A stretch of 64,000 nt of DNA from Denitratisoma sp. (GTDB lineage Bacteria > Pseudomonadota > Gammaproteobacteria > Burkholderiales > Rhodocyclaceae): NCBI GenBank assembly GCA_032027165.1, contig JAVSMO010000001.1, positions 1,662,253 through 1,726,252 of the forward strand, read 5' to 3'. Positions within the stretch are counted from its first letter, which is position 1. Each line of letters opens with the position of its first letter. Of the stretch, positions 7,910-15,871 are shown piece after piece. A program made the translations under genes and the position numbers. Below the pieces are notes generated by a model. It saw only the letters and a program-made list of their open reading frames with translations, was not told the origin of the DNA and did no database searches.

Positions 7910-8131
7910 TCAGATCCCCCACATTTTCTTGATGATGGCCTTGGCGATGAAGCCGAGCATGCCGAAGGCCAGTACGAAAAACAGAATGAATGTCCCCATC
8001 TTGCCGGCCTTCGACTTCCATGCCAGTTCGCCGATGATGAACAGCATGTACAGCATGAAGGCGCCGAGCAGGAAGGTCAGACCGAAATCGGCCACCTCCT
8101 GCTCGGTGAAACCGAACAGCGTCCCCTGCAT
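7910..8131 (-). CDS. small DUF2788 membrane protein
   Basis: A 73-residue protein with two hydrophobic helices (about [19 protein letters not shown] and [19 protein letters not shown]) separated by a short basic stretch (KSKAGK). It matches the DUF2788 family of small betaproteobacterial inner-membrane proteins of unknown function. It lies three bases downstream of argG and one base upstream of ppnP, so it belongs to the same transcription unit. Confidence 0.8.
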   Translation of the reverse strand: MQGTLFGFTEQEVADFGLTFLLGAFMLYMLFIIGELAWKSKAGKMGTFILFFVLAFGMLGFIAKAIIKKMWGI

Positions 8132-8134
8132 GAA

Positions 8135-9388
8135 TCAGCGCTTCTTTTTCGCCCGATTCGCCGCGATGCGCATGCGCAGGGCATTGAGCTTGATGAAGCC
8201 GCCCGCGTCGCGCTGGTCATAGGCGCCGGCATCGTCCTCGAAGGTGGCGATGGTCGGGTCGAACAGCGAATCGGTCTTCGAATCGCGGCCGACGAGGATG
8301 ACGTTGCCCTTGTAAAGCTTGAGGCGCACCCAGCCGTTCACGGTCTGCTGGGTGTGGTCGATCAGCGCCTGCAGCGCGCGGCGCTCCGGGCTCCACCAGT
8401 AGCCGTTGTAGATCAGGCTGGCATAGCGCGGCATCAAGTCGTCCTTGAGGTGCGCCACCTCGCGGTCGAGGCACACCGACTCGATGGCGCGGTGCGCCTT
8501 GAGCAGGATGGTGCCGCCGGGGGTTTCGTAGCAGCCGCGCGACTTCATGCCGACGTAGCGGTTCTCGACCAGGTCGAGGCGGCCGATGCCATGCTTGCCG
8601 CCAAGCTGATTGAGCGTCGCCAGCAGTTCATGGGCCTTCATCTTCCTGCCGTTGATGGCGACGAGGTCGCCCTGCCTGAACTCGAGGTCGAGGTACTCGC
8701 CCTTGTTCGGCGCCTTCTCCGGCGACACCGTCCAGCGCCACATCGACTCCTCGGCCTCGGCAGCCGGATCTTCCAGGTGGCGCCCCTCGTAGGAGATGTG
8801 CAGCAGGTTGGCGTCCATCGAATAGGGCGAGCCGCCCTTCCTGTGCTTCATGTCAACCGGGATGCCGTGCGTTTCGGCGTAGGCCATCAGCTTCTCGCGC
8901 GAGAGCAGGTCCCATTCGCGCCACGGGGCGATGACCTTGACGTTGGGCATCAGGGCGTAGGCGCCCAATTCGAAGCGCACCTGATCGTTGCCCTTGCCGG
9001 TGGCGCCGTGCGAGATGGCGTCGGCGCCGGTCTTCTTCGCGATCTCCACCAGCCGCTTGGCAATGAGCGGCCGGGCGATCGAGGTGCCAAGCAGGTACTC
9101 GCCCTCGTAGAGGGTGTTGCAGCGGAACATCGGGAAGACGAAGTCGCGCACGAATTCCTCGCGCAGGTCGTCGATGAAGATGTTCTGCTTCTTGATGCCG
9201 AATTTGAGCGCCTTGGCGCGCGCCGGCTCGAGCTCCTCGCCCTGGCCGAGGTCGGCGGTGAAAGTGACGACCTCACAGCCGTAGGTGTCCTGCAGCCACT
9301 TGAGGATGACGGAGGTGTCGAGGCCGCCCGAGTAGGCGAGCACGACTTTCTTGATGCCGGGCGATGGTTTCTTTTTCGCTTTGCTCAT
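8135..9388 (-). CDS. argG: argininosuccinate synthase
   Basis: ArgG condenses citrulline and aspartate using ATP, giving AMP and PPi, in the cytoplasm. The 417-residue protein has the N-type ATP-pyrophosphatase loop [10 protein letters not shown] near residue 18 and the family segments [23 protein letters not shown] and [11 protein letters not shown]. It is the third gene of an argD-argF-argG run, 19 bases after argF. PPi release by this enzyme is worth noting beside the PPi-using hppA and pfp genes, though they are not linked in one operon. Confidence 0.97.
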   Translation of the reverse strand: MSKAKKKPSPGIKKVVLAYSGGLDTSVILKWLQDTYGCEVVTFTADLGQGEELEPARAKALKFGIKKQNIFIDDLREEFVRDFVFPMFRCNTLYEGEYLLGTSIARPLIAKRLVEIAKKTGADAISHGATGKGNDQVRFELGAYALMPNVKVIAPWREWDLLSREKLMAYAETHGIPVDMKHRKGGSPYSMDANLLHISYEGRHLEDPAAEAEESMWRWTVSPEKAPNKGEYLDLEFRQGDLVAINGRKMKAHELLATLNQLGGKHGIGRLDLVENRYVGMKSRGCYETPGGTILLKAHRAIESVCLDREVAHLKDDLMPRYASLIYNGYWWSPERRALQALIDHTQQTVNGWVRLKLYKGNVILVGRDSKTDSLFDPTIATFEDDAGAYDQRDAGGFIKLNALRMRIAANRAKKKR

Positions 9389-9407
9389 GGTTGCATGCTT
9401 GGAAAGA

Positions 9408-10331
9408 TCAGGAATTCACGCGCCCGAGGAGCAGGTACTCCATCAGGGCCTTTTGGGTGTGCAGCCGGTTCTCCGCCTCGTCCCACACCACGCTTTGCGG
9501 GCCGTCGATCACGTCGGCTGCGACCTCCTCGCCGCGGTGGGCAGGCAGGCAGTGCATGAAGAGGGCGTCCGGCTTAGCCTGCCGCATCATCTCGGTGTCG
9601 ACCTGCCAGTCCCCGAAGTCGCGGCGGCGCGTCTCGTTCTCGGCCTCGAAGCCCATCGATGTCCACACGTCGGTGGTGACGAGATCGGCGCCGCACACGG
9701 CCTGCATCGGATCGGCAAACTCCTCGTAGTGATCGGTGCCGTAGAGGCCGGCACGCTCGGGCTCGACCTCGTATCCTGGGGGCGTCGACACGTGCACGTT
9801 GAAGCCGAACACTTCCGCGGCCTGCAGCCAGGTGTTGCAGACGTTGTTGGAATCGCCGATCCACGCCACCGTCTTGCCTTCGATCGAGCCGCGGTGCTCG
9901 ATGAAGGTGAAGATGTCGGCGAGTATCTGGCAGGGGTGGTACTCGTTGGTCAGGCCGTTGATGACCGGTACGCGCGAGTGCCGCGCAAAGCGTTCGATGA
10001 TGTCCTGCTCGAAGGTGCGGATCATGACGATGTCGCACATGCGAGAGATGACCTGGGCGGCGTCCTCCACCGGCTCGCCACGGCCGAGTTGCGAATCGCG
10101 CGTGCTGAGGAAGATCGCCGAGCCGCCGAGCTGGTGCATGCCGGCCTCGAAGGAGAGCCGCGTGCGCGTGCTCTGCTTCTCGAAGATCATCACCAGGGTG
10201 CGGTCGAACAGCGGGTGATACGGTTCGTAGCGCTTGAACTGGTCCTTGATCCAGCGCGTGCGGGCGAAGACGTGCTCCAGCTCGTCGCGGGAAAAGTCCT
10301 TCAGTTGCAGGAAGTGCTTCGGTGCGGCCAT
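9408..10331 (-). CDS. argF: ornithine carbamoyltransferase
   Basis: ArgF makes citrulline from ornithine and carbamoyl phosphate. In its 307 residues the carbamoyl-phosphate loop STRTR (residues 54-58), the HPCQ motif and the ornithine motif [10 protein letters not shown] are all intact. The N-terminus [14 protein letters not shown] is typical of the biosynthetic enzyme. It sits 12 bases after argD and 19 bases before argG, so the three genes form one operon covering the last part of arginine synthesis except argH. Confidence 0.97.
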   Translation of the reverse strand: MAAPKHFLQLKDFSRDELEHVFARTRWIKDQFKRYEPYHPLFDRTLVMIFEKQSTRTRLSFEAGMHQLGGSAIFLSTRDSQLGRGEPVEDAAQVISRMCDIVMIRTFEQDIIERFARHSRVPVINGLTNEYHPCQILADIFTFIEHRGSIEGKTVAWIGDSNNVCNTWLQAAEVFGFNVHVSTPPGYEVEPERAGLYGTDHYEEFADPMQAVCGADLVTTDVWTSMGFEAENETRRRDFGDWQVDTEMMRQAKPDALFMHCLPAHRGEEVAADVIDGPQSVVWDEAENRLHTQKALMEYLLLGRVNS

Positions 10332-10343
10332 GGCGGACCGTCC

Positions 10344-11513
10344 TCAGGCCAGGAATTCGCGAATGAGTGCGGAAAGAACCGACACCAACTCATTGGCGTC
10401 CGCATCGCTGAAGACGAGCGCAGGCAGCAGGCGCACAACCTTGTCTGCGGTGACGTTGATGAGCAGGCCGCGCTCGAGTGCCCGCGTCACCAGCTCGACG
10501 CAGGGGCGATCCAGTTCGATGCCGATCATCAGGCCATCGCCGCGGATGGCAACCACGCCAGCCTGTCCCTCCAGCGCCCGCGCAAAGTCTGCACGGAGCC
10601 GCTCGCCGAGGGCAGCAGCACGCTTGAGCAGGCCATCCTCTTCGACTACCGCCAGAGTAGTCAGCGCCGCCGTGCAGGCAAGCGGGTTGCCGCCGAAGGT
10701 GGAGCCATGGTTGCCCGGCTTGAATACGCCCGCAGCCGCCCCGGCGGCGAGGCAGGCGCCGATGGGCACGCCCGAGCCTAGCCCCTTGGCCAGGGTCATC
10801 ACGTCCGGCTTGACGCCGGCATGCTGGCAAGCGAACCAGAAACCGGTACGGCCGATGCCGCACTGCACCTCGTCGAACATCAGCAGCCAGCCACGCTCGT
10901 CGCAGATGCGGCGCAGGCCCTGCAGATATTCGGCATGGGCGACATGGATGCCGCCCTCGCCCTGGATCGGCTCGATCAGCACGGCGACGACGTTCTGGTT
11001 GTTGGCGGCGACGTGCTCTACGGCGGCAAGGTCGTCGAAGGGCACGCGCACGAAACCACCGACCAGCGGCTCGAAACCTGCCTGCACCTTGCGGTTGCCG
11101 GTGGCGGACAGCGTGGCCAGGGTGCGGCCATGGAAGGCCTTTTCCATGACGACGATGGCGGGCGTGCCGACGCCCTTCTGGTGGCCGAACATGCGCGCCA
11201 GCTTGATGGCGGCTTCATTGGCCTCGCAGCCGGAGTTGCAGAGGAAGACCTCGTCCATGCCGGACAGGGTGGCCAGCCGGTCGCCCAACTGCTCCTGCTC
11301 GCGGATACGATAAATGTTCGAGGTGTGCAGGAGCCGTCCCGCCTGGTCGGCAATCGCCTTGACCAGGCGCGGATGGGCGTGGCCCAGCGTTGAGACAGCA
11401 ATGCCCGCCAGCGCATCGAGGTAGCTGCGCCCGGCCTCATCGAAAACCCGGGCCCCCTGCCCGTGCGTAAAGGCCACGGGGAGCCGGGTATAGGTGTTCA
11501 TCAGGTGCGACAT
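10344..11513 (-). CDS. argD: acetylornithine aminotransferase
   Basis: A PLP-dependent class III transaminase converting N-acetylglutamate semialdehyde to N-acetylornithine. The PLP-lysine region TLAKGLGSGVPIGA, the NSGCEANEAAIKLAR segment and FDEVQCGIGRTG are clear. The start at 11513 (MSHLMNTYTRLPVAF) gives 389 residues. The frame is open further to a GTG at 11588, but that extension (KAAQAAFRFLQWLLLAVTI) is a hydrophobic stretch not found in the family and would translate a hairpin, so it is treated as leader. MNTYTRL at 11501 is another possible start. Confidence 0.93.
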   Translation of the reverse strand: MSHLMNTYTRLPVAFTHGQGARVFDEAGRSYLDALAGIAVSTLGHAHPRLVKAIADQAGRLLHTSNIYRIREQEQLGDRLATLSGMDEVFLCNSGCEANEAAIKLARMFGHQKGVGTPAIVVMEKAFHGRTLATLSATGNRKVQAGFEPLVGGFVRVPFDDLAAVEHVAANNQNVVAVLIEPIQGEGGIHVAHAEYLQGLRRICDERGWLLMFDEVQCGIGRTGFWFACQHAGVKPDVMTLAKGLGSGVPIGACLAAGAAAGVFKPGNHGSTFGGNPLACTAALTTLAVVEEDGLLKRAAALGERLRADFARALEGQAGVVAIRGDGLMIGIELDRPCVELVTRALERGLLINVTADKVVRLLPALVFSDADANELVSVLSALIREFLA

Positions 11514-11551
11514 GATCGTGACGGCAATCGTGACAGCAAGCAGTAACCACT

Positions 11552-11582
11552 GCAAAAAGCGAAAGGCGGCTTGCGCCGCCTT
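11552..11582 (-). promoter_or_regulatory. terminator-like hairpin in the argD leader
   Basis: On the minus strand AAGGCGGC-GCAA-GCCGCCTT (11582..11563) is a perfect 8-bp stem with a GNRA-type loop, followed within four bases by TTTTT. It lies about 50 bases before the chosen argD start and downstream of nothing but the divergent ParA gene. It therefore looks like a leader attenuator rather than an end-of-operon terminator. Confidence 0.45.
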
Positions 11583-11634
11583 GCTCACATGCGCATCTTA
11601 AGTGAAATTGCCCTGCTTGTATATACTGGCCGGC

Positions 11635-12399
11635 ATGGCACGCATCGCCGTTTTCAATCAGAAAGGCGGGGTCGGCAAGACGACGACCGCGCTCAATCTT
11701 GCCGCTGCCCTGGCGCGCAGGGAACAGCCTGTACTGATGGTCGATCTCGATCCCCAGGCCCACCTCTCGGCGGTGCATGGCGGGGCACTGGGCGATGTCT
11801 CCGATAGCATCTTTGCTTTCTACCAGGACGGCCGCCCGCTGGCCGAACTGGAAATCGCCTGGGAAAATATCGGCCACTTGATTCCGGCTCATGCCGAACT
11901 TATCAAGGTCGACTCGGTCTTCGGCAAGGGGCCGACCATCCTCAATCGCCTGAACCAGGGGCTCAACGATCTCGGCACCGACCGCGAGGAACGCAGTGTA
12001 GTCATCGACTGCTGCCCTTTCCTTGGCGTACTGTCACTCAATGCCGTGTTCGCCGCCGACCGCCTGCTGGTGCCGATCTCGTCGGATTTCCTTGCACTGC
12101 GCGGCGCGCTGCAGGTGGAGCGCACCCTGCATGCGCTGGAGCCGGTGCTAAAGCGTCGCGTCGAGCGCCGATATGTGCTCACCCGCTTCGACCGGCGCCG
12201 CAACATGTGCTTCGAAATCCAGAAGCGCCTCAACGAGCAATTCAGCGAAGAAGTCTGCGAAACGGTAATCTCGGAAAACGTGGCGGTGGCGGAGGCGCCA
12301 GCCTGTAATCGGGACATCTTCGATCACGCCGCCTCCTCGCGTGGCGCACAGGACTACGCTGCGCTGGCGGAAGAATTGACGCTGAAGGGCTTTTTCTAG
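11635..12399 (+). CDS. orphan ParA/MinD-family ATPase
   Basis: A 254-residue P-loop ATPase with the deviant Walker A KGGVGKTTTALNLA near the N-terminus, VDLDPQAHLS (A' motif) and a Walker B-like VVIDCCPFLGVLS. ParA-type ATPases position DNA, chemoreceptors or other cargo; no parB or parS is visible, so this is an orphan whose cargo is unknown. The start at 11635 (MARIAVFNQKGGVGK) is preferred over 11602 because the P-loop normally begins the protein. A TATACT hexamer (11622..11627) ends seven bases before the ATG and no ribosome binding site is present. The gene's last four bases overlap the convergent small gene. Confidence 0.85.
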   Translation: MARIAVFNQKGGVGKTTTALNLAAALARREQPVLMVDLDPQAHLSAVHGGALGDVSDSIFAFYQDGRPLAELEIAWENIGHLIPAHAELIKVDSVFGKGPTILNRLNQGLNDLGTDREERSVVIDCCPFLGVLSLNAVFAADRLLVPISSDFLALRGALQVERTLHALEPVLKRRVERRYVLTRFDRRRNMCFEIQKRLNEQFSEEVCETVISENVAVAEAPACNRDIFDHAASSRGAQDYAALAEELTLKGFF

Positions 12400-12617
12400 C
12401 GCGTGATCAGGGCGATCACGTCTTCATAGCTGGCCGGTACCGCCTTGGTGGCGGGCTGCTGGCAGCTGCGGGCAAGAATTTCACAATCGCGATAAATCTG
12501 GCGTAGCTTGCGCTCCGCCTCGGCCGCATCGCGCCCGGGTATCAACAGGTTATCCACAACAAGACCGACCCGCGTCCTGATGCGGAAACCATATTTCGTC
12601 AGCAAGGGTGTTTGCAT
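12396..12617 (-). CDS. small conserved-looking hypothetical protein
   Basis: Not recognised. A 73-residue soluble protein (MQTPLLTKYGFRIRTRVGL...) with a central helix rich in Arg and Glu (DAAEAERKLRQIYRDC). The codon usage is GC-rich in third positions like its neighbours and the frame is free of stops, which supports a real gene. Start codons at 12629 and 12638 are alternatives. Its 3' end overlaps the convergent ParA gene by four bases. A perfect DnaA-box sequence (TTATCCACA, 12550..12558) lies inside it but is explained by the coding of VVDN. Confidence 0.55.
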   Translation of the reverse strand: MQTPLLTKYGFRIRTRVGLVVDNLLIPGRDAAEAERKLRQIYRDCEILARSCQQPATKAVPASYEDVIALITR

Positions 12618-12893
12618 GTAAAACCCCATATAGGTCAATGGGATTGGCCAAGTATATGCACTCGTTCTTAAAAATGCAAGCTAGCTTGTTATTTCCCCAT
12701 GCATTTTGTCATCACGCCTATTTTTTAAGCGGAGCTCACATTTCATGCACAACGTCTCAAATCGACTGATGTAGGCATAAGGGAACATGGGTTATCTGAT
12801 AGAATTTCGCCTTCGTTGCGGCAGACGGCACAGCATGCCGGAATACAAAACGCCATCGCGTCGGGTGCCACAAGCACACCGGTCGCCAGGCCC
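12618..12893. other. AT-rich divergent intergenic region with palindromes
   Basis: This 276-base spacer separates the small minus-strand gene from the DUF3579 gene. It is clearly richer in A+T than its surroundings. It holds a perfect 12-bp palindrome CAAGCTAGCTTG (12677..12688) nested in an inverted repeat AAAATGCA (12671..12678) / TGCATTTT (12700..12707). Nearer the DUF3579 gene an extended -10 (TGATAGAAT, 12797..12805) is a possible promoter about 90 bases upstream of the ATG. Confidence 0.5.
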
Positions 12894-13196
12894 ATGTCAG
12901 AGAAGCGCCCGGAAAATTTCATCATCGTCGGCCGGACCCTGGGCGGGCAAATATTCCGCCCGAGCGACTGGGCCGAACGCCTGTGCGGCATCATGTCGGC
13001 CTTCGGTGCCGACCATCGCATGAGCTATTCCCCCTATGTGCGACCCGGCCTCCATCAGGGCGAGAAATGCGTGTATGTCGCCGCTCGTCTCCATGAGGTT
13101 GAACCGATGGCCTACAATTTCCTCGGTAGCTTCGCCAAGGACAACGAACTCCAGGTCATCAACACGGGACGCCCGGATGCAAAGTCGGACGACTGA
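12894..13196 (+). CDS. DUF3579 family protein
   Basis: A 100-residue protein beginning MSEKRPENFIIVGRTLGGQ and containing RPSDWAERLCGIMSAFG, the signature of the betaproteobacterial DUF3579 family. Function unknown; in related genomes the gene is commonly close to argD, rpsT and murJ, as here. The first 26 residues of the longer open frame (from 12816) are not family-like, so the start is set at 12894. A strong hairpin terminator follows directly. Confidence 0.82.
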   Translation: MSEKRPENFIIVGRTLGGQIFRPSDWAERLCGIMSAFGADHRMSYSPYVRPGLHQGEKCVYVAARLHEVEPMAYNFLGSFAKDNELQVINTGRPDAKSDD

Positions 13197-13200
13197 AAGA

Positions 13201-13228
13201 CAACAAGCCCGCAAAAGCGGGCTTGTTG
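13201..13228 (+). terminator. terminator-like hairpin after the DUF3579 gene
   Basis: A perfect 12-bp stem, CAACAAGCCCGC with GCGGGCTTGTTG, around an AAAA loop, four bases after the DUF3579 stop. The short T-containing tail makes it usable as a terminator in the plus direction. Confidence 0.75.
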
Positions 13229-13287
13229 CATTGAAGGCCAACTTCGCTTTGGGCGAAGTTGAGCGCCAAAGGCGCGGCCGAAAACAA

Positions 13288-13313
13288 AATGGCGGCCGGA
13301 ACCGGCCGCCATT
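13288..13313 (-). terminator. rho-independent terminator of rpsT
   Basis: Perfect stem AATGGCGGCCGG / CCGGCCGCCATT with a two-base loop. On the minus strand it is followed by TTTTGTTTT, as expected for the end of the rpsT message, 19 bases beyond the rpsT stop. Confidence 0.85.
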
Positions 13314-13331
13314 CGCAGGGACTTGCTGGTC

Positions 13332-13592
13332 TTACAGCGCCTTGATGGCGGCAGACAGGCGGCTCTTGTGGCGAGCCGCCTTGTTCTTGTGAATGATCTT
13401 CTTGTCGGCAATGCTATCGATGGTCCCCATCGATTCGCTTAGGACCTTCTGTGCGGCCGCCTTGTCGCCGGCAACAATCGCCTTGCGTACGCTCTTGATG
13501 GCAGTGCGCAGCTCGGAGCGCTGGCTGAAATTGCGTCCGCGGCGCTTGATCGCCTGGCGGGCACGCTTGCGTGCTTGTGCGGTATTGGCCAT
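13332..13592 (-). CDS. rpsT: 30S ribosomal protein S20
   Basis: S20 binds the 5' and 3' minor domains of 16S rRNA. The 86-residue, very basic protein starts [19 protein letters not shown] and ends LSAAIKAL, both typical, and is the family's usual length. The start at 13592 is fixed by homology; the longer upstream frame is not real. A TAAAAT element about 30 bases upstream on the minus strand is a plausible -10. Divergent from murJ, 99 bases away, and ended by its own terminator, so it is a single-gene unit. Confidence 0.97.
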   Translation of the reverse strand: MANTAQARKRARQAIKRRGRNFSQRSELRTAIKSVRKAIVAGDKAAAQKVLSESMGTIDSIADKKIIHKNKAARHKSRLSAAIKAL

Positions 13593-13691
13593 GTGAATTC
13601 TGCTAAGGCTTGGAAAAGGGGCGCATTTTAGGCCTTTTCCAGCCGGAATGCAAGCTGCGCGACGCCCCCTCAAAGCCGATACCATTGCGTC

Positions 13692-15230
13692 ATGAACCTC
13701 CTCGGGGCCCTCGCTACGGTCAGCAGCATGACGCTTCTGTCGCGCATTCTGGGCTTTGTGCGCGATTTCGTCATCGCCAGAACCTTCGGCGCAGGGGCTG
13801 CTACCGACGCCTTTTTCGTCGCCTTCCGCCTGCCCAACCTGTTGCGCCGGATGTTCGCCGAGGGCGCCTTCTCCCAGGCCTTCGTGCCGGTCCTGGCCGA
13901 ATACAAGAACAAGCGGGAGTCAGGGGACACGCGGCGTCTGGCCGACCATGTCGCCACCCTGCTCTTCCTGGCTTTGCTGGCGGTAACCCTGCTCGGCATC
14001 GCCCTGACACCGATCCTGATCTACATCTCGGCTCCGGGCTTCGCCGCCGATATCGCCAAGTTCGAGCTGACGGTGCAACTCACCCGCATCGCCTTTCCGT
14101 ATATCCTGTTCATCTCGCTGGTATCGCTGGCCGGCGGCATCCTCAACACCTGGAGCCGCTTCGCAGTGCCGGCCTTCACGCCAGTGCTGCTGAATCTCTC
14201 CTTTATCGGAATGGCGTTGTTCGCCGCGCCGTATTTCGACCCGCCGGTGCTGGCGCTGGCATGGGCCGTAGTCATCGGTGGCGTGCTGCAGCTTGGCCTG
14301 CAATTGCCCTTCCTGGCAAAGATCGGCATGCTGCCGCGCTTTTCCATCTCGCTCCAGGACGAGGGCGTCAGGCGCATCCTCAAGTTGATGCTGCCGGCAC
14401 TGCTCGGCGTCTCGGTGTCGCAGATCTCGCTGCTCATCAACACCATCTTCGCCTCTTTCCTGCCGACAGGCAGCGTCTCCTGGCTCTACTACGCCGATCG
14501 ACTGATGGAATTTCCCGCCGGACTGCTCGGTGCCGCACTGGGCACGATCCTGCTGCCGAGCCTTGCAAGGAGTCATGCCGACAACGACCCGAATGAGTTC
14601 TCCGCCCTCCTCGACTGGGGGCTGCGGCTGACCTTCCTGCTCACCCTGCCTGCCGCACTCGCTTTGGCGCTGCTCGCCGTACCGCTGCTGTCCACGCTGT
14701 TCAACTATGGCGCCTTCCAGGCCGACGACGTGCTGAAGACGCGCGATGCCCTGGTCGCCTACAGCGTCGGCCTCACCGGCCTCATCCTGGTCAAGGTGCT
14801 GGCGCCGGGCTTTTACGCCCGGCAGAATATCCGCACCCCGGTGAAGATCGCCCTCGTCACGCTGGCCGCCACGCAGGTGATGAACGCCGCATTCATCGTG
14901 CCGTTGCAGCATGCCGGACTGGCGCTTTCGATAGGGCTGGCTTCCTGCCTTAATGCTGCGCTGCTCTGGCGCGGCCTGCATCGCCGCGGCGACTATATGC
15001 CGCAGCCGGGCTGGAAGATTTTCGGGCTGAGGCTCATCGCCGCACTGGCCGTCATGGGCACGGTGCTGTGGCTCGGCATGGGCGGAGAGGCAAACTGGAT
15101 CGGCGCCCCCCCGCTGGAGCGCGTGCTGCGCCTGGCGGCACTGGTCGCTGGCGGCGGCACAGCCTACTTCGGCACGCTTTGGCTGCTGGGATTCAGGCTG
15201 AGGGATTTCACGAAGAAAGGACGAACATAA
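13692..15230 (+). CDS. murJ: lipid II flippase MurJ
   Basis: A 512-residue inner-membrane protein of the MOP exporter superfamily (MviN/MurJ). It moves lipid-linked peptidoglycan precursor to the periplasmic face. About 14 hydrophobic helices are seen. The N-terminal segment [21 protein letters not shown] and the [22 protein letters not shown] region, with its cavity arginines, are diagnostic. No ribosome binding site precedes the ATG; a TACCAT hexamer ends six bases upstream. The PEBP-family gene follows after 16 bases. Confidence 0.95.
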   Translation: MNLLGALATVSSMTLLSRILGFVRDFVIARTFGAGAATDAFFVAFRLPNLLRRMFAEGAFSQAFVPVLAEYKNKRESGDTRRLADHVATLLFLALLAVTLLGIALTPILIYISAPGFAADIAKFELTVQLTRIAFPYILFISLVSLAGGILNTWSRFAVPAFTPVLLNLSFIGMALFAAPYFDPPVLALAWAVVIGGVLQLGLQLPFLAKIGMLPRFSISLQDEGVRRILKLMLPALLGVSVSQISLLINTIFASFLPTGSVSWLYYADRLMEFPAGLLGAALGTILLPSLARSHADNDPNEFSALLDWGLRLTFLLTLPAALALALLAVPLLSTLFNYGAFQADDVLKTRDALVAYSVGLTGLILVKVLAPGFYARQNIRTPVKIALVTLAATQVMNAAFIVPLQHAGLALSIGLASCLNAALLWRGLHRRGDYMPQPGWKIFGLRLIAALAVMGTVLWLGMGGEANWIGAPPLERVLRLAALVAGGGTAYFGTLWLLGFRLRDFTKKGRT

Positions 15231-15246
15231 CCTAAAGGAGTGGAAC

Positions 15247-15870
15247 ATGAAGTTCTGGACCGACAGCTTCACTCGCATCATCCATGGCGACAACGCCCTG
15301 TGCATTCCCCATGCACAAAACCACGTCAGCTTCGGCGGCAATCACAATCCCCATCTCGCCTGGTCGGATCTGCCGACAGGCACGAAATCGCTGGTATTGA
15401 TCTGCCATGATCCCGATGTGCCAAGTCGCGGCGACGACGTGAACCAGGAGGGACGCACTGTTCCGGCCTCGCTGCCTCGGGTGGATTTCTTCCATTGGGT
15501 CATGGTCGACCTGCCGCCGCAACCGTCACAAATCGAGGCCGGGGAGTTTTCGCAGGACGTCATGCCACGCGGCAAGAACGGCCCGGGCACGGCACGCGGG
15601 GCACGACAGGGACTCAACGACTATACCGGCTGGTTTGCCAACGACAAGGACATGGCCGGCGACTATTTCGGCTACGACGGCCCCTGCCCGCCGTGGAACG
15701 ACGAGATTCCGCACCGCTACGTGTTCACTCTCTACGCCCTGGGCGTCGCGCACTGCCCTGTTGAAGGCAAGTTCACCGGAAAGCAGGTGCGCGAGGCGAT
15801 CAAGGGCCGCGTCCTGGCCGAAGCCAGCATCACGGGCGTGTATTCCCTTAACCCGAACGTGAAGCTGTAA
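15247..15870 (+). CDS. YbhB/YbcL (PEBP, Raf kinase inhibitor-like) family protein
   Basis: A 207-residue phosphatidylethanolamine-binding-protein-fold protein. Family features are HNPHLAWSDLPTGTKSLVLICHDPDVPS, the HWVMVDLPP segment and the later YDGPCPPWNDEIPHRYVFTLYALG region that forms the anion pocket. No signal peptide, so probably cytoplasmic. Bacterial members have no settled biochemical role. A clear ribosome binding site (AAAGGAG, 15234..15240) precedes the ATG. It ends one base before the convergent ggt stop. Confidence 0.88.
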   Translation: MKFWTDSFTRIIHGDNALCIPHAQNHVSFGGNHNPHLAWSDLPTGTKSLVLICHDPDVPSRGDDVNQEGRTVPASLPRVDFFHWVMVDLPPQPSQIEAGEFSQDVMPRGKNGPGTARGARQGLNDYTGWFANDKDMAGDYFGYDGPCPPWNDEIPHRYVFTLYALGVAHCPVEGKFTGKQVREAIKGRVLAEASITGVYSLNPNVKL

Positions 15871-15871
15871 G

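Noticed and set aside
11514..11588. N-terminal extension of ArgD from the GTG at 11588
   Set aside because: The extra residues form a hydrophobic stretch absent from the family and would run through a strong hairpin.
12550..12558. A further perfect DnaA box, TTATCCACA
   Set aside because: It lies within a likely coding region and is explained by the codons for VVDN; a single box has little weight.
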